From Methylomonas sp. (GTDB taxonomy: Bacteria; Pseudomonadota; Gammaproteobacteria; Methylococcales; Methylomonadaceae): a DNA stretch of 5,473 nucleotides. This document shows positions 4,349-5,473 of the stretch, piece after piece (within the stretch, counting starts at the first letter, position 1; every line of letters starts with the position of its first letter). The notes under the pieces are model-generated. The model made no database searches, was not told where the DNA came from, and saw only the letters and a program-made list of their open reading frames with translations. Both the position numbers and the translations under genes were made by a program. The stretch lies in the NCBI GenBank assembly GCA_026989715.1, contig JALSIU010000056.1:1-5473 (forward strand), read 5' to 3'.

Positions 4349-5473
4349 GTGTTAAGCAAAATATTAATAGCTAATCGTGGCGAAATTGCGGTACGAATTA
4401 TTAGAGCGTGTCGAGAACTTGGCATTCGCTCTGTGGCTGCTTATTCAGAGGCAGACCGACATGCTTTGCATGTTAAAAAAGCGGACGAAGCTTATTGTAT
4501 CGGCGAGGATCCGTTAGCGGGCTACCTCAATCCACAATTACTGGTCAATTTGGCAAAGTCTGTTGGCTGTGATGGATTACATCCTGGTTACGGTTTTTTA
4601 TCGGAAAATCCATTATTAGCAGAAATCTGTACGCAACAACAGATTACATTTATTGGGCCAAGTGCTGACGTTATCCATAAAATGGGTGATAAAACGGCTG
4701 CCAGAAAAAGTATGACGGCGGCGGGCGTTCCTGTGACCCCCGGTAGTGATGGAAATTTATCGGGATTAGATGATGCTATACATATGGCGGCAGAGATTGG
4801 TTACCCCATTATGTTGAAAGCAACATCGGGTGGTGGCGGGCGAGGAATTCGCCGTTGTGATAATGAAAAAGAACTGCGCCAAAATTATGAGCGTGTTATT
4901 TCAGAGGCAACTAAAGCGTTTGGCAGTGCCGATGTGTTTATGGAAAAATGTATTGTTAATCCGCGACATATCGAGGTACAAGTATTGGCGGATAGCCTTG
5001 GCAATGCCATTCACCTTTACGAGCGCGATTGCTCTATTCAGCGACGTAATCAAAAGTTGATAGAAATTGCACCTTCACCACAACTCTCGCAAGAGCAACG
5101 GGAAATGATTGGTGAATTAGCGGTTAAGGCGGCAAAAGCAGTTAATTACCAAAATGCAGGCACGGTGGAATTTTTGCTAGATAGTGATGATTCCTTTTAT
5201 TTTATGGAAATGAATACACGCGTGCAGGTCGAGCATACGATTACGGAGGAAATTACCGGCATTGATATTGTGCAAGAGCAGATTCGTGTTGCTTCAGGGT
5301 TACCGCTTTCGGTTGCCCAGGAAGATGTCAGCATTAAGGGGTTTGCGTTGCAATTTCGGGTCAATGCAGAAGATCCACAAAATGATTTCTTACCTAGCTT
5401 TGGGCGCATTAGTCGTTATTATGCGCCAGGCGGGCCGGGTGTGCGTACGGATACTTCTATTTATACCGGGTAT
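4349..5473 (+). CDS. pycA: Pyruvate carboxylase subunit A (biotin carboxylase), 3' end cut by the window
   Basis: This gene encodes the ATP-grasp subunit that uses ATP and bicarbonate to carboxylate biotin, feeding pyruvate-to-oxaloacetate anaplerosis together with a separate biotin/carboxyltransferase subunit (PycB/OadA-like), expected just beyond the right edge. 375 residues are visible of about 470 usual. The N-terminal domain opens LSKILIANRGEIAVR. The glycine loop KATSGGGGRGIR spans 157-168. Expected ATP and active-site residues are present: Lys115, Lys157, His207, Lys236, Glu274, Glu287, Asn289, Arg291, Gln293, Glu295 and Arg337. KLIEIAPSPQLS, EITGIDIVQEQIRVASG and GFALQFRVNAEDP match the PycA type I recall from Pseudomonas rather than AccC of acetyl-CoA carboxylase, which usually has GHAIECRINAEDP. 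A related acyl-CoA carboxylase subunit is less likely. The enzyme is cytoplasmic. Translation starts at GTG. Confidence 0.88.
   Translation, partial: MLSKILIANRGEIAVRIIRACRELGIRSVAAYSEADRHALHVKKADEAYCIGEDPLAGYLNPQLLVNLAKSVGCDGLHPGYGFLSENPLLAEICTQQQITFIGPSADVIHKMGDKTAARKSMTAAGVPVTPGSDGNLSGLDDAIHMAAEIGYPIMLKATSGGGGRGIRRCDNEKELRQNYERVISEATKAFGSADVFMEKCIVNPRHIEVQVLADSLGNAIHLYERDCSIQRRNQKLIEIAPSPQLSQEQREMIGELAVKAAKAVNYQNAGTVEFLLDSDDSFYFMEMNTRVQVEHTITEEITGIDIVQEQIRVASGLPLSVAQEDVSIKGFALQFRVNAEDPQNDFLPSFGRISRYYAPGGPGVRTDTSIYTGY

Noticed and set aside
4830..5409. Other-frame open frames inside pycA (4830-5060 plus, 5197-5409 minus)
   Set aside because: They overlap strongly conserved biotin carboxylase codons and show no family features.
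4349..5473. Identification as AccC of acetyl-CoA carboxylase
   Set aside because: Several diagnostic stretches (KLIEIAPSPQLS, GFALQFRVNAEDP) fit the PycA type better, and a PycR-like regulator lies nearby; AccC would normally follow accB, which is absent here.

Overview
The window holds four complete protein genes and two genes cut by its edges. Overall base use is moderately AT-rich. The best-recognised proteins are a PycA-type biotin carboxylase and a CbbR/PycR-type LysR regulator, and both resemble gammaproteobacterial versions that I recall from pseudomonads. I therefore infer a gammaproteobacterium, possibly a methanotroph or sulfur oxidiser rich in c-type cytochromes. The genus cannot be read from this window.

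Left part, minus strand (about 1-2064): a probable operon for periplasmic haem proteins. Reading in the direction of transcription, it starts with a candidate sigma70 promoter (2036-2064). Next comes a secreted two-domain protein of the cytochrome cd1 superfamily (1979-408), with an N-terminal c-type haem domain and a C-terminal haem d1 propeller. Five bases later follows a small class I cytochrome c (402-91). Last is the start of a third gene with an apparent signal peptide, which runs off the left edge. The small cytochrome is a plausible electron partner of the d1 protein.

Middle (2131-3225): a LysR-type regulator gene on the minus strand, and an AT-rich divergent intergenic region. That region holds a perfect 16-bp palindrome, a direct repeat and a candidate promoter pointing to the right.

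Right part, plus strand (3226-5473): first a secreted protein with an unassigned N-terminal domain, an Asp-rich calcium-binding type repeat segment and a C-terminal cytochrome c domain carrying an unusual CX4CH haem motif. After a 271-bp gap with two hairpins comes pycA, the biotin carboxylase subunit of two-subunit pyruvate carboxylase, cut by the right edge.

From memory, this LysR family sits next to, and divergent from, pycA/pycB in pseudomonads. Here the secreted cytochrome gene lies between the two, with the cd1-type operon on the other side of the regulator. The regulator is thus flanked by a carbon-metabolism gene and two respiratory haem-protein loci. The most unusual items are the calcium-repeat/CX4CH cytochrome and the cd1-type protein, whose haem-binding histidines are present but whose role (nitrite reductase, d1-maturation enzyme or something else) the sequence does not settle.
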